Below are positions 1 to 11,900 of a DNA stretch of 64,000 nucleotides, piece by piece. Position numbers and translations under genes: made by a program. This DNA is from Undaria pinnatifida. Its lineage: Eukaryota > Sar > Phaeophyceae > Laminariales > Alariaceae. The notes below the pieces were generated by a model that did not search any database, had not been told where the DNA came from, and saw only the letters and a program-made list of their open reading frames with translations. Position 1 is the first letter of the stretch. Each line of letters starts with the position of its first letter. The stretch covers positions 5,404,778-5,468,777 of the forward strand of contig JABAKD010000015.1 of NCBI GenBank assembly GCA_012845835.1. Reading direction: 5' to 3'.

Positions 1-22
1 CTTACCCAAACTAAGCCTTATA
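1..22 (-). repeat. TRIM LTR fragment
   Basis: These 22 bases are identical to part of the 84-bp LTR at 27277-27360, in the same orientation. They are the edge of a miniature LTR retrotransposon cut by the window start; its intact relative is at 49702. Confidence 0.6.
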
Positions 23-940
23 ACGCAGGCATCTGTGAAGGAAGGTGTCGGTGCACTGCATAGAGGAGCTCTCCACATTAGTTGCGCTAAAAGGACATGG
101 CTATGAGAGAATGGGAAGGTAATGTACCGTACCAAGACATTGAGGTGCTACATGTATTTGAAACATATGCATGCCATTGAAACGTGTGGGTTTTGTCAGG
201 AGTGGTTTTGCGCGCAGGCATACGTGAAGGAAGGTGTTGGTGCACTGCATAGAGGAATTGGACAGACGAAACAAAGCGCAAACAAGGAGGTTGTGAATAG
301 TAGGGAGAACTGTGGTGTTGTGGACAGGCGAGAAGTAGACGGGGGGGAAATGGAAACAAAACCGCGGTTGGAAAAAACAAATAAACCGTGGATGAAGCGT
401 AATATATGTGTCTATTGGCAAAGTTAATAGACAGACCGTGGACTCAGACAGCTGGTTTGGCTTACGCTTGTTGGGGGAAACTTTTGAGAGTTGGAAAAGA
501 GAGACAGCGCCAGCACCCTTCATGATTTTCGAGAGAAAAAGGGGAAATGTTGAAGGGGGAAAGTGTGATGTGTGCGCGTATCGTTCGCGTAATTTTGAAC
601 GGAGCAGACGTTGCCGAGTCCGTTTGTTAACGGAAACAAAAAAAAACGGACACATGACGACGTCAGGACACCTTACTGCGTTGGGAGAGTATCCTATGAC
701 GGCGCAGGCAGGCGGGAAGAGACGAAACCAAATTTTGCCGACAACCGTATGGTGATTACAAATTCACCGAGGCAACTACTATAGTAAAGAGTGTAGGAGA
801 TATTTGAAAAGCCACCTGATCAGAATCGAGACCATTCCCACAACGTTCCACGCTACGATTGGGTTCGCTTCCACAGGCTACTCAGATGATCTAAGCAGAA
901 TCGGGTTTGAAATTGCTTGCGAGAACCCAAGTCATAGAAA
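23..940. other. Gene-free stretch with a short direct repeat
   Basis: No recognisable gene. A segment of about 43 bp (GCAGGCATnTGTGAAGGAAG type, including GGTGCACTGCATAGAGGA) occurs at about 24-66 and again at about 212-254. Open frames here are under 190 codons and resemble no family I know. Confidence 0.5.
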
Positions 941-1188
941 GAGTCATCTCACGATAGGGGTTGCGGTTTTTGCGTCAAAAAGTCCCTAGCCAATTGAGCT
1001 CCTCATGTGAGGAACTACCGGTTTGTAAAGCAATATCACGCGTACAATTGCTTTTAAGATTAAGGCATAGAAGCTTGGTCGGGATGTGCGAACGAATGCC
1101 TTCGAAGTCATTTTTCGAGTGAGGTATTGAGTTCCTCGGGTGAGGAGCTCAGGGACTAATGCTGTGCACCCCTATCGTGGGATGACTC
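941..1188. repeat. MITE, family M2, full length
   Basis: A 248-bp element with terminal inverted repeats: the left end GAGTCATCTCACGATAGGGG mirrors the right end CCCCTATCGTGGGATGACTC. Related partial copies lie at about 40515-40690 and 60480-60685, sharing the AAGCTTGGTCGGG and CTTCGAAG core. It has no coding capacity. The family name is mine. Confidence 0.75.
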
Positions 1189-1269
1189 GAAAATTGGTTT
1201 TGAGATGAAAATTAATTTCTACCTAGGAATTTGAACAGCACGATAAAAAAACAACGGCTTCGATGCGAG

Positions 1270-1838
1270 TGTTAGAGATGCTACTTGTCAGTAACCATCA
1301 TGTCGTTCTACTTGATAACACTTGAAGTCATCTGGTATACATTGCAAGTTGCTATTAATAGTACGACAGACAATTCTCAGTCTGGTAGTTGCCGTTTATC
1401 GATGCAGTACGTAACAAGCACAAGTCTCAGCAGCAATATCTGGATACATTATACACAGCAGTTTACAGGCTAATCGTATCCAGATACCTGGTACATGTAG
1501 TACGTACTGGTACACGTTGAGAGGGACAGTCTAAGGTATCCCTCGCGGAACCGGTAGCAATATATTCAAGTTGAGAGTTGTTGCTAAAGTAAGAAGATAG
1601 GCTACGTCGGGTCATATGATCACATACCCTGAGATACGAGTTGTTAAATAACAAGGCTGTAGGATCTCGTATTGGGGTCTTCTGCTTCTTGGGGTCATAG
1701 CTTGTTTTTTGTTTTTTATTCGTACCCTGGAATTATATGGGTTAGTACCGTTCTTCGAGGGAAGGGATTTTTCTTTTTGTTTGCAACGGATTTTGAGGGT
1801 CCTTGTCTTTGAGCTATGAGCGATGCACAGGCGCATCG
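1270..1838 (+). repeat. Copia 5' LTR
   Basis: Starts TGTTAGAG and ends near GGCGCATC. It aligns along its length with 6053-6638 apart from small indels, including about 11 bp near 1758 missing relative to the right copy. Polypyrimidine/T-rich segments lie near 1700-1720. Confidence 0.85.
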
Positions 1839-1874
1839 CCCACGCTTTCGTGGAAGCCAACTTACGTCAGTGAA

Positions 1875-2905
1875 AGCTTCCGTTAAAGCTTCCGTGGAAG
1901 CAAATTTACTTCCGTGAAAGTTTTCGTGAAAGCTTTCGTGAAATCAAATGTGCTTCCACGAGAGCTTCCTTGAAAGCCACGAAGACCTTCAAAGAAGCTT
2001 TCACGGAAGCTTCCGTAGAAGCTTTTTCGTGGAAGCAAAGCACTTCCACGGAAGCTTCCGTGGAAGCTTTTTCGTGGAAGCAAAGTACTTCCACGGAAGC
2101 TTCCATGAAAGCAAATTTACTTCCACGAAAGCTTCCGTGGAATCAATTTACTTCCACGAAAACTTCCGTGGAAGCGAATTTGCTTCCACGGAACCTTCCG
2201 TGAAAGCAATTTACTCTCACGTGAAAGCAATTTACTCTCACGAAAGCTTTCGAGGAAGCTTCCGTGAAAGCTTCCGTTAAAGTTTCCGTGGAAGCTTCCG
2301 TGAAAGTAACATTCGTGGAAGCTTTCGTGGAAGCTTTCATGGAAGCTTCCGTGGAAGTAACTTTCGTGGAAGCTTTCATGCAAGCTTCCGTGGAAGTAAC
2401 CTTCGTGGAAGCTTTCATGCAAGCTTCCGTTAAAGTAACCTTCGTGGCAGCTTTCATGGAAGCTTCCTTAGAAGTAACTTTCGTGGCAGCTTTCATGGAA
2501 GCTTCCGTGGAAGTTGCTTCCGTGGAAGCTTTCGTGGAAGCTTCCGTGGAAGTTGCTTTCATGGAAGCTTTCGTGGAAGCTTTCATGGAAGCTTCCGTGG
2601 AAGTTGCTTTCGTAGAAGCTTTCATGGAAGCTTCCGTGGAAGTTGATTCCGTGGATGCTTTCGTGGAAGCTTCCGTGGAAGTTGCTTCCGTGGAAGCTTC
2701 CGTGGAAGCTTTCATGGAATTTTCCGTGGAAGTTGCTTCCGTGGATGCTTTCGTGGAAGCTTCCGTGGAAGTTGCTTCTGTGGAAGTTTCCGTGAAAGCT
2801 TTCATGGAAGCTTCCACCACTTCCGTGAAAGCTTCCATGGAAGCGATGGAAGCTTCCGTGGAAGTCGTGAAAGCTTCCATGGAAGCTTTCACGAGCTTCC
2901 ACCAA
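1875..2905 (+). repeat. GGAAGCTTCC/GGAAGCTTTC microrepeat array in the gag region
   Basis: About 1 kb of imperfect 6-12-bp units of the form GTGGAAGCTTCC with variants CATGGAAGCTTTC and GTGGAAGTTGC. The unit is nearly palindromic, so both strands stay open: the plus strand encodes up to 261 codons of V-E-A-S/F-M-E-A repeats and the minus strand up to 298 codons of T-E-A-S-M/T-K-A. It ends directly before the CCHC knuckle, which is in a different frame from the long plus-strand repeat frame. It therefore probably replaced or expanded within gag; the repeat translations are unlikely to be real proteins. Confidence 0.8.
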
Positions 2906-2907
2906 AA

Positions 2908-3081
2908 ATGCAGATCGTACAGGTGGCATCGACTTGCAGTCATTGCGGAAAGCAAGGGCACTACTCCCGCAACTGCTGGAAAAGGAAGGGCGAACAACGA
3001 CAGCGAGTCTATTGGTGCCCACAACAAGCAGACGAACAAGGAATCTTAAAACGGCAGGGCAGCATCCAACGTTGGAGCTGA
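2908..3081 (+). pseudogene. Copia Gag CCHC zinc-knuckle remnant
   Basis: Reading from the ATG at 2908, residues 10-23 are CSHCGKQGHYSRNC, a perfect C-x2-C-x4-H-x4-C retroviral-type zinc knuckle followed by basic residues (WKRKGEQ). This is the nucleic-acid-binding end of Gag. The frame closes at about 3081. The rest of Gag is replaced by the upstream microrepeat array. Confidence 0.8.
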
Positions 3082-3297
3082 GCACAAGTGGTGTTCTGTA
3101 TACAAAACTGCCTCGCACGACGACACGGAATGCTACAAGCAAGGAGCGCCACGCCTACCGCAGAGTGGACGCGCTCACACTGTCTCTGTTGTACAAGGCG
3201 CAAACACACGGCCTAATGACGACGAAAAGCCGTCCCTCAACTTCGACGATGGTTTCGAAGAGGGCTTCGCGTTTACAGGGCTGCTAGCTGGAAGTCG

Positions 3298-3400
3298 CAA
3301 CAGGGGTTTTCACCCCAATGGTAGCGGCAATAGGCTTTTCGCCCCAACAGCGACGGTAGCGGCAACAGAGGTTTTCACCCCAACAGCGACAGGTTAACGA
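3298..3400 (+). repeat. Three 36-bp units between gag and protease
   Basis: Three imperfect direct repeats containing GGTTTTCACCCCAA and GCGACGGTAGCGGCAACA-like blocks. They lie in the linker between the zinc knuckle and the protease motif of the copia remnant. Confidence 0.6.
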
Positions 3401-3790
3401 TGATTGTTGACAGCGGCGCGTCGGACCACCGGACAGACGAGGAGCTGATTCCAATACTACGGAAAAGTAGAGGGATTATAAGAAACTGAAGGACCCGAAA
3501 ACCATCATGACCAACGGGAACAAGAAGGCATTCGCAACAGCAACAGGCACCATCTGAGGATACATTATCGACCAGGCTGGCAAGAGTGTTCATGCTCGCA
3601 TCTCGGCCATGTTTGTACCTGGACTGGGACGCAACGTCTTCTCTTCCCTCAACGCAATGCAATCAGGGGTAAGCACTATTATCGAGACGGGAAACTCTCA
3701 CTTGCAGTTCGACAGCAGCACTTCGCTTCCGCTCACCCAACACCCAGAGTACAAGGGTGTATGCTCTTACGACGTATTTCTGCGCCCCCT
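3400..3790 (+). pseudogene. Copia protease / pre-integrase remnant
   Basis: From the ATG at 3400 the frame reads MIVDSGASDHRTDEEL, the aspartic protease active-site motif (D-S/T-G-A) in its copia form. After in-frame stops, another frame at 3609 gives MFVPGLGRNVFSSLNAMQSG, which resembles the conserved VPGLxxNLxSV segment downstream of the copia protease. The integrase DDE core and RT are not recognised further on. Frameshifts make this a pseudogene. Confidence 0.75.
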
Positions 3791-4624
3791 GGGCGGCACG
3801 GCTGATACGTCATCGACGCCTGCTGTAGTCACTGCAGCACAGGCAAACAACGACGCTAATCGAGGCGATTGCACATTCACAGAAGCCCTAGAATTCTGCA
3901 CCAACTCCAGCAGCGCCATAGAGCACACCACGACGGTAACGCCCCAACTGAAGAGGGTATCCGCGCGGTATGGACAGAATCATGCGACCCAAAAGGAGTG
4001 CACACCAACAGGCGGAAACAACACGCCTCAAGAGGCTACTGTCACGGAGGCTGAGCGCCAACATGCGCAAATCCCGGACATCACGCCCGAGAAAGCCATT
4101 GTCACTGAGACGGAGCGCTTTTGTGCGCTAGTCCGACCATGCTACACTACTACGAGAACAACCTTGTGGAAGAGGAAAAGTCTTCGACAACAGCCGGAGC
4201 GTCATTGACGCGAGCTGGAGCATCCTCATGAAAAGAAGAAGCGTCATCATCACCAGAGATTGGAGAATCGTCACCAAGGGCTGGAGCACTACCGCAAGAA
4301 GTTGGGGTGTCCTTGACAGGAATTGCACCTGCTATTGCGCCTGGGGACGCACATTCTACTACAACTGGGGCCGCACTGGATGTACCACATCACGAAACCG
4401 CCAGTACTAAACCCAATCCAAGAGTCGAGGATATATTTTACAACACGCACGCGGTAGAAGCATCGGGGACAAAGCCACCGACCACATATATGGAGTTCTC
4501 CTGCACCGAAAGATGCTCATTTCGAATCTCGGAGGAGGAAACCCGGGTGATCAAAAATCCCCAACGATACACTAGGATGCCATCCACTTCACGGATCAGC
4601 ATCGCCTGGAATCACTGGAACCAG

Positions 4625-4890
4625 AATTACCGGAGATGAGATCTCCAAAGCATCTTCGCATGGGATCTTCGGAGCAATGCCATTTGGATCACCATCGCAC
4701 ATCGGAGCAACTGCATCCGGGATCTCTGAATCAACTTCATCTTGGATCACCGGATGATAACCTGGACCAGCAGCATCACATGGGACCATTGGAGTCGCTG
4801 AATCATCGCCATCTGGGACCACCGGGCCATCAGCTGAGCCAAGGGTCGACGGATCGACAATGTCCGCTACACCCGGGATCACACCAGCTA
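4625..4890 (+). repeat. GGATC(A/T)CCGGA-type repeats in the copia interior
   Basis: Irregular 12-24-bp repeats around GGATCACC/GGATCTCC/GGACCACC, open on both strands (rich in H-L-G-S-P on plus, I-P-G-D-A on minus). No known domain. They lie where integrase/RT would be expected in an intact copia element. Confidence 0.5.
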
Positions 4891-6052
4891 CTTGTTAAGC
4901 CAAGCCTTGGAGCCAGGCTCAACAACGAAACACACCGTCAGAAGGAGGTTCACACGCTCATGACAGTAAAGGACAGCCACGGGCAAAACCCGAGACAGGA
5001 TCTGCGGAATCAGCACAGGACAATCAAGAGACACTGGCGACATTTCCGGCCTTCGTGTACATCTGCAAGCCACCCTCAAGCTTTCTCTCCATCCTGAACG
5101 AAGAGCTCATAAACATCGAGGCCAAGACGCAGAGACTGGCTGCATAATTGACAGTCGATGACGGCAATCAGTTTCTTAGGGAAAGGATTCTACCTACCTC
5201 TCCAACTTTAAGATGAGGTGAAGCCTCTAGTTCCAAGCGACGGACAACAGACCAAGCACATCTAACGACGTCTACATCAACAACGTCTACACCAACAAGG
5301 TCAAGCCACTGGAAGTGTAAAATGTGTTACCTCTTTTACCAAAGCTATACGTAGAGTGTCGCATGTTCTCTTTGTACAGGCGAGCAGAAACAACGACCGG
5401 TGTTGTGCACGGTTTGAATATTGCGAAATATCGCAGTTAGTACCATGTAAGGGTACCAGTCGAATAGGTAATTTCGACTTGACAGTTGAATCTTATATTT
5501 AACTACGCCATCTCCAGTACTTTAGGATATACGGCCGGAAAACCCGCCACCTGGACAAACACACACGGAAGATTAAGATACACGAGAGGTGATGTCCCTC
5601 TAGAACAAGTGGTCTTATCCAGCTATAAATAGCTGGCAGTGCCCCTTTGTTCCTTTGTTTTTGGGCAGCAGGAACACTGGCAGACTGTTCACTCCTATGA
5701 TTGTTGCGGAATGATGAACATATTCACGGTTTCAGAATACTGCAAACATCTTATATTCTTTGGTTAATTAATTGACCGGAATATAGTTCACGTCTGATGA
5801 TTCTAGTATTATGAGCTAATGATAGTAAGTTTGACTTGCACAAGAACATGCAGAAGCACGTATAGTGTCAGATAGATCAGGATTTTTCGTGTCCGCTTGT
5901 TTTGTGTTAACCCGTTGGGTAGTTTAGCAAGATGAGTTTGCTCTACGCAAACCATTTTCCCCAGCATTCATCGTTGTTGCTGCATGTATTTCAGTTATGG
6001 AGTTTGTAGCATGAAACGCAGAGTGAGAAAGTGTTAACCTAACGGGAGGGAG

Positions 6053-6638
6053 TGTTAGAGATGCTACTTGTCAGTAACCATCATGTCGTTACTTGATAAC
6101 ACTTAAAGTCATCTGGTATACATTGCAAGTTGCTATTAATAGTACGACAGACAGTTTTCAGTCTGGTAGTTGTCGTTTATCGATGCAGTACGTAACAAGC
6201 ACAAGTCTCAGCAGCAATATCTTGGATACATAATACACAGCAGTTTAAAGGCTAATCGTATCCAGATACCTGGTACATGTAGTACGTACTGGTACACGTT
6301 GAGAGGGACAGTCTAAGGTATCCCTCGTGGAACCGGTAGCAATATATTCAAGATAAGAATTGTTGCTAAAGTAAGAAGATAGGCTACGTAGGGTCATATG
6401 ATCACATACCCTGAGATACGAGTTGTTAAATAACAAGGCTGTAGGATCTCGTATTGGGGTCTTCTGCTTCTTGGGGTCATAGCTTGTTTTTTGTTTTTTA
6501 TTCGTACCCTGGAATTATATCGGTTATTACCGTTGTTCGAGGGTCCATTTCAAGGGATTTTTCTTTTTGTTTGCAACGGATTTTGAGGGTCCTTGTCTTT
6601 GCGCTACGAGCGACGCCCAGGCGCATCACCACCATGTG
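6053..6638 (+). repeat. Copia 3' LTR
   Basis: Starts TGTTAGAGATGC directly after the polypurine tract and ends GCGCATCA. It keeps the TG...CA termini, whereas the left copy ends CG. The two LTRs differ at scattered points and by small indels, so the insertion is old. Confidence 0.85.
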
Positions 6639-7850
6639 CTTACTCCTTTTTGCTCACCATCAGCTCTTATCTGCTGAGCAAATTTATCATCAATCCACAT
6701 ATCGGCCTGGGGTCGCTGAATAACACCTCCTCTGCTCGAGCTCTCTGCTCTTACAGGCTGACCTAACCGTGGCTTTCGTTTGCCTCTAGCGAGATGCGGG
6801 TTTACCAAAACGATACACGTACCAACGTAGCTCCTGCCCAACGACGCCTTGCTGCTGCTAATTCTGCTTATGTGCCCTGTGCTCTGCGGCAATCATGCGA
6901 AAGCTGCCCAACGACGCCAATGGAGGGAAAACTGCAAGTTGTCCCGCTTCTGTTGCTGCTGCACGCATACGTCACGTAGATTTATGCCGGTTTCTTGCTC
7001 ACGCGATGTTTTCATTCGTCCGAGGCAATTGCGGGTTGTCCTGGCTAACAGTATTTTTGTTCGGTTCGAAACCCCAAAAACCAAACCCAATCCAAAACCA
7101 AATGGAAGATCTGGGTCCCTCTGGGCCATTGTGGGTCCTGTTCTAGGGAAGTTGACCATTTTTGGGGATCTGGGGAATAGAAACAGGGCCAAACCCAACC
7201 CAAACTGGAGCAACGCGAACTCCGTACACCCTCTGATTTCGGGCACCCGTAACTCTGCTCGCACACCGAATCTCATTCCGGGGAAAGGTGCGCGCAGACG
7301 GAAAAGCATTGCACTGCGTCGTCCAAGCTTTCCAAAGTGTAAAACGTCCAAAGGCCACGTGGAGCTGAAGGGAGTTGTGAAGTATACTGTTTTGAGAGCA
7401 GGGCGAATTGTCCCGCTTGCACGGGAGCGTTCACACGTCATATTAGTTAGGCATACATATACAATATATATGTATGTCTGTTGCCCCCATCAAACATGGA
7501 GATTAATTAATATCCTGATATAGTATGAACAGCAAGATTTCATTAAACTCGACAACTCCACCCCCTCCCCTATATATATTTAATATGTATCATACATACC
7601 GTCTGCTCCGACGTCGAAAATTATCATGGACATGCCTTGAATCCGTATCGAAAATATCTACTATTTAAACTTGAGGCGCTATTTGTGGTCTGATTCGACG
7701 ACAGAAAATAAGTAACGTTTTGAAATTTGTATGAATCGACTAAATTTGGGGTGCTGGTTGTATCGTATCGTCCGCCTCTACCATCAACGCTAAACTTTTA
7801 TTAATCCCTTGCGATAGTATTAATTAATTAAATCAATCCCCCCCCCCGTG
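6639..7850. other. Region without a recognised gene
   Basis: The longest frames are 224 codons (6849-7523, plus) and 182 codons (minus) over the same DNA. Their composition follows a CCAAACCCAA/CCAAAACCAAAT-rich stretch (7070-7200). A minus-strand frame at 6626-6892 reads as a basic, compositionally normal peptide (KRKPRLGQPVRAESS core) but matches no family I can name. GT-A exons 1-2 were searched for here by eye and not found. Confidence 0.4.
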
Positions 7851-7854
7851 TGTG

Positions 7855-8476
7855 TCTATAGAGAAGTTTGGCGGGTACAGGACAGAAGTAAAAGAAATAA
7901 TAGAAGAAAGGGAAAAGCTAGCGCTAAGAACTAAGGTAGAAGAGGAGAAGCACTTAGAGATATACGGGGGGTTGAGGGAAGATATTGGAATGAAAACGTA
8001 CCTGCACTGCCCAATGGACTACGCGAAAAAGCTAAAACTGCGATTTCGTGTAGGGGACCTTGACCCACCAGAAAGAGGAAAGATTTATAGCAGTAGTCGG
8101 GAGGAGGAGGACGTGGCTACAAGTATGTGACCTTGTGGCACAACAATAGAGAGTAGGACTCACACAGTAGAAGAATGTTAAATATACAAGGAGGAACGAG
8201 ATACGTTCGAGGAGGCGGTGAGGAAACTAGACGTGTGACATAGAAGAGTTTGGTAGACGAGAGAGTAGCGAGAAAACGGTCGCTATCCTAGGAGATAGAT
8301 GGTGACGGCAGACGGTAAAACGGGCCGGGGATAGGAGTTTCTATGTAATAGATGGAAGAAGCGTAATGAGCGCCCAAATGTTGGAGGTGTCTCTACTAGG
8401 AGTAGGAACGGTACTCCGTCTCGAAAGGGATGCGTGGTCAATGGTCAAACGACTAAGGCAAGCAACAAATGAATAC
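7855..8476 (+). pseudogene. Non-LTR retrotransposon (LINE) 3' end, degenerate
   Basis: An open stretch to 8130 encodes a charged peptide with MDYAKKLKLRFRVGDLD and SSREEEDVATSM. It continues in shifted frames with a cysteine/histidine-like patch (CPCGTTIESRTH with stops) and a VAILGDRW segment, then a RPNVGG-SRSRNG-type tail. This is the layout of the C-terminal end of a LINE RT protein (basic region plus CCHC-like motif). Two further copies of only the tail lie at about 44270-44400 (minus) and 54265-54450 (plus), and all end close to CAACAAATGA followed by poly-C. The RT core is absent. Confidence 0.65.
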
Positions 8477-8986
8477 CCCCCCCCTCACCCCCTCGCCGTG
8501 TGTATTGTATTTGTCGTCTGTCTCGAATGAAGAATTTAACTATTGTCGATGTCTCCTAGGAACCGATCGATATTTCTACTAAATAGTTCACTTACACTCT
8601 CCGCTTAGGGTCACACTGAAATGGTGCTCTCAAGAGTCTGAAAGCCGCGTGTCTCATTTCGAATCGAGAAAATCCGATAATTAATTGTCGGCACGTAGTG
8701 GTTTTCAATAGAAGTGGCAGGCTTTTTCTAAGCCTCGTTCGTGCCGGCAGGAACAGCAATACCTACGAGATTCACCATAAAAATGTTGCATCTTTTTTAG
8801 AGTACTCGTTGAGGGTACGGCATAAATGAAGTTCAACGTCTAAAACATAAGCAGGAAAAAATGACGAGGGAGTACGTGCTACTGGCGGTACATTTTCCGA
8901 GGAGCAGGGTCATAAAAGAAATGCTGCGCGTATAGATTAATTTAGGTCAATCCCCGCTTCCCTCTTTTCGTGTCACACGGTTGCAG

Positions 8987-11900
8987 GAGAGGAAACACGC
9001 TACCGGGGCCGGACAGTTTGGAGACCCGGCCTTCGCTGCAGAAGTCCTCGTGCGGCCGGGCATCCTTGCCAACATCATGAACCAAGGGTTTGCCGTGCTC
9101 TGGTCGGACTCTGATATTGTGTGGGTTGGGAATCCTCTGCCGCTGCTTCCGGACACTGCAGACCCACACGCCGTGAGAATATATAAAAAAGCGTCGGTTT
9201 GGAAGAGATGGAATAGAGTCAGCCCTATTGGAATTGCCAAATCTATATGATAACACACTAAACTGATAGACACGTGCTACGATAGAGGTATACCTTTTTT
9301 TGGCGAAACCGGTTTCTGAATGACGGGAACTCCTTAACCCAAAATTGTCCGAAACAGGTTATTTTTTTGCATGACGATTCTCGTTGTGCACCCCGGCCAC
9401 GGGATTTTTCATCCGGTATGTAGCAGTTTTTTTTTCCTCTCCAAATCAGTTTTTGCCTTAGAGAGGTCTTAAGCTCCCAAATTGAGGGGTAGTATAAAAA
9501 AAAAATAGTGCACCTCTTTCGTAGCACCCGTCGATTTCCTTCAACGTGCGTGTCATGGCCGCTCGGCACGAGGAAGGATGCTATGAAAAACATCTTCATA
9601 TGTTTTCGTTTTTTAAAAGGGCTACCGAACGATGACGTCGGAGTGGCAAGAGGCACTGTGTTTCAGGATATACAGCAGGGAGTTGGTTTCAAAACCGACG
9701 ATTTTGGTGAAGGAAAGTTGGGGGGGGCTACGGCAGAACGACTCACTAATTCCGAGAGTCATTTGTTCCGAAACAAATAGGGGAGAGTAGCGGCGTGGCT
9801 TGCCTGAGGACACATGCACGCTGCGGAGGAGGAGGCGCATTCTTGTTTTGGGTGGGATTCCTTCCTCACACTTGACGAGCTTCAAACAACCCCCGCCCAA
9901 AAATATCTGTTTTTTAGTAAGAATTAACGTTCAGAACCCGACGAAAAATCTCACGGCCTAGGCATACACAAAACATACTTCGTATTTTAAACAATTATAT
10001 GGTAACATTTTCCGACGAATTTGGGTTAAGGAGCCACGCCATTTTAGTATTTTTTTTTGCCAAAAAAATAGTGTACCTTAACGGCTTTACAGCTGGAAAC
10101 CCTTTTTTTACAAATTTAGGTGAAGTTACTATAGGGAGAGGGGTTTTGGGACTCTAAAGGGGTTAATGCCTCTATGTTGCGGGTACAAGGCCGACTTTTC
10201 TTGCCTTACTCCACACAGCCGAATGCGAACTGTTCGAGGAGAAACGGCGCGTGTCAGAGGAAAAGACGAGAGCCATCCCGACCGTGGGGATGCAGCAAAC
10301 AAATGCAAAGAAGTTTCTGAGATCCTTACACGGGACGCTCAACCCCTCTCACCTGGAACATGACTTCGAAGGCGTTCGTTTCGCGCAAAGCCCGGACCAG
10401 CGCTTTTCTTAGCGCTAGTCCTATACTTCACAAAAATTCTCGGAAAACTATCATTCCAACCGATAGTTCCGAACTTGAGGGGGTTCAATCTCGGGAGTCG
10501 TTCTACGGTAGCCCCCCCAGATTTTCTTCAACGAAATCGGCGTTTTTGAATCCTGCTCCCGGCCGTATCTTCTCAAATATAGTGCGCCTTGCCACCCCGA
10601 CGACATAGTTCCACAATTATTTCCAAACAAGAGACTAGTTGAAGGTACTGTCTTCATAGCATCCTTCCTCGTGTCGAACAGCCATGAAGCCATGAAACGT
10701 TCGTTAAAGAAAATCGCTGGTTTCGGGGGGGGGGGCTATCGTAGTAAGAATCGGTCTCGGTCAGAAACATTTGGTCCGAAAAAGGGAACCCTCCACCGCA
10801 GGATGATGACTCTAACGCTCGCGCCTTCTCGCTTCTGTTGGTTGTTCCCACAGGCAGAAGCGTTGTTTCAACACGACGGGAGCGAGATGACGTGCACCTG
10901 CTTCATGTTTCTCAGGCCCACGAACATGGCACACAAGCTGCTTATGCTGTGGACGAAAAACATTGTCGACAAGAAATCCACCAAGAATCAAGTGAGCACC
11001 TCCGCACGTCCTCATGTGACCCCGCCAATCCCCAACGCTTACATAGCGACGATCGTCCCACGAGGGGTGCTGATCACAGATAGGTTGTTCGGCGTATATG
11101 AGTCGCGACGGTCCGTCGACCTTTAACCCATTCAACAGGGCTTATCAGTGCGGGGGGCAATGCATTTTTCTAGTTCCAAGGACACCTGCCACAATAGAGG
11201 TCAGCATTCAGGCCGAAATAGTAGCAGTGGCTACACGGGTCTCCTTCTCATCTATCTAACGAGTACACTGCACTGGCCCAGTTTCTGTATCGTCGGATTT
11301 CCATGTGTTTTTTTCTCGTTTGTTTCGTTGGCCGTGAGACCAATGCCACGGCAGGGGTATACGTTTTTTGGGTGGGAGGCATTTTTCTGCAGAGGCTCGG
11401 GGTCGCTCGCGCGAGTGACCCCCCTGTGTCCTGCGGCCAGAGGCGTTCGTGCTGTTTTCGTTTTCCGGTGTGAATGCCCCGACGGGGTGGTTAGCTACGC
11501 AGCGTCTAACAAGTTGCGCCTAACGTGTTTATGTTTGAGGTACGACGGAACTCGTGCGAGTGACGAAAACCTCAGGTCCGGTAGTTTAAAAAAAGGGGGT
11601 ATTAACATGTATTAACATCCTCCCTACCCTACCCTACCCTACCCTGCCCTAGCCTTGATCGTGTATGGGGCCTTCTTTTCGTCCGGGTTGCCCTTTTATT
11701 TTTCTCATGCCAAGTCAGTTTTAGGGTTGAGGTGTACGAACAGGTTCTCAAGGAAGGAGCTTCAGTCAGAAGTAGGCTCAGGAGATGCCCGTATCGTAGC
11801 ATGGATCACAAGAAGGGGAGAACTAACTCTATTAAGACGCTTGCCACACGGCAGGGGGGTGGACCTAATGCTTGTAAGGGTCTTTTCTTCAGGAGCTCTG

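Larger units (their letters stand above)
1270..6638 (+). mobile_element. Degenerate Ty1/copia LTR retrotransposon
   Basis: Two long direct repeats of about 570-585 bp, starting TGTTAGAGATGC, bound 5.4 kb of plus-strand sequence. The purine-rich AACGGGAGGGAG (6041-6052) directly before the right repeat is a good polypurine tract. Inside are a CCHC zinc knuckle, an aspartic protease motif DSGAS and a VPGLGRN-type segment, in copia order. Integrase core, reverse transcriptase and RNase H are not recognisable, and stops break the frame, so the element is non-autonomous or dead. No clear target-site duplication is visible (GCGAG on the left, CCACC on the right). Confidence 0.85.
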
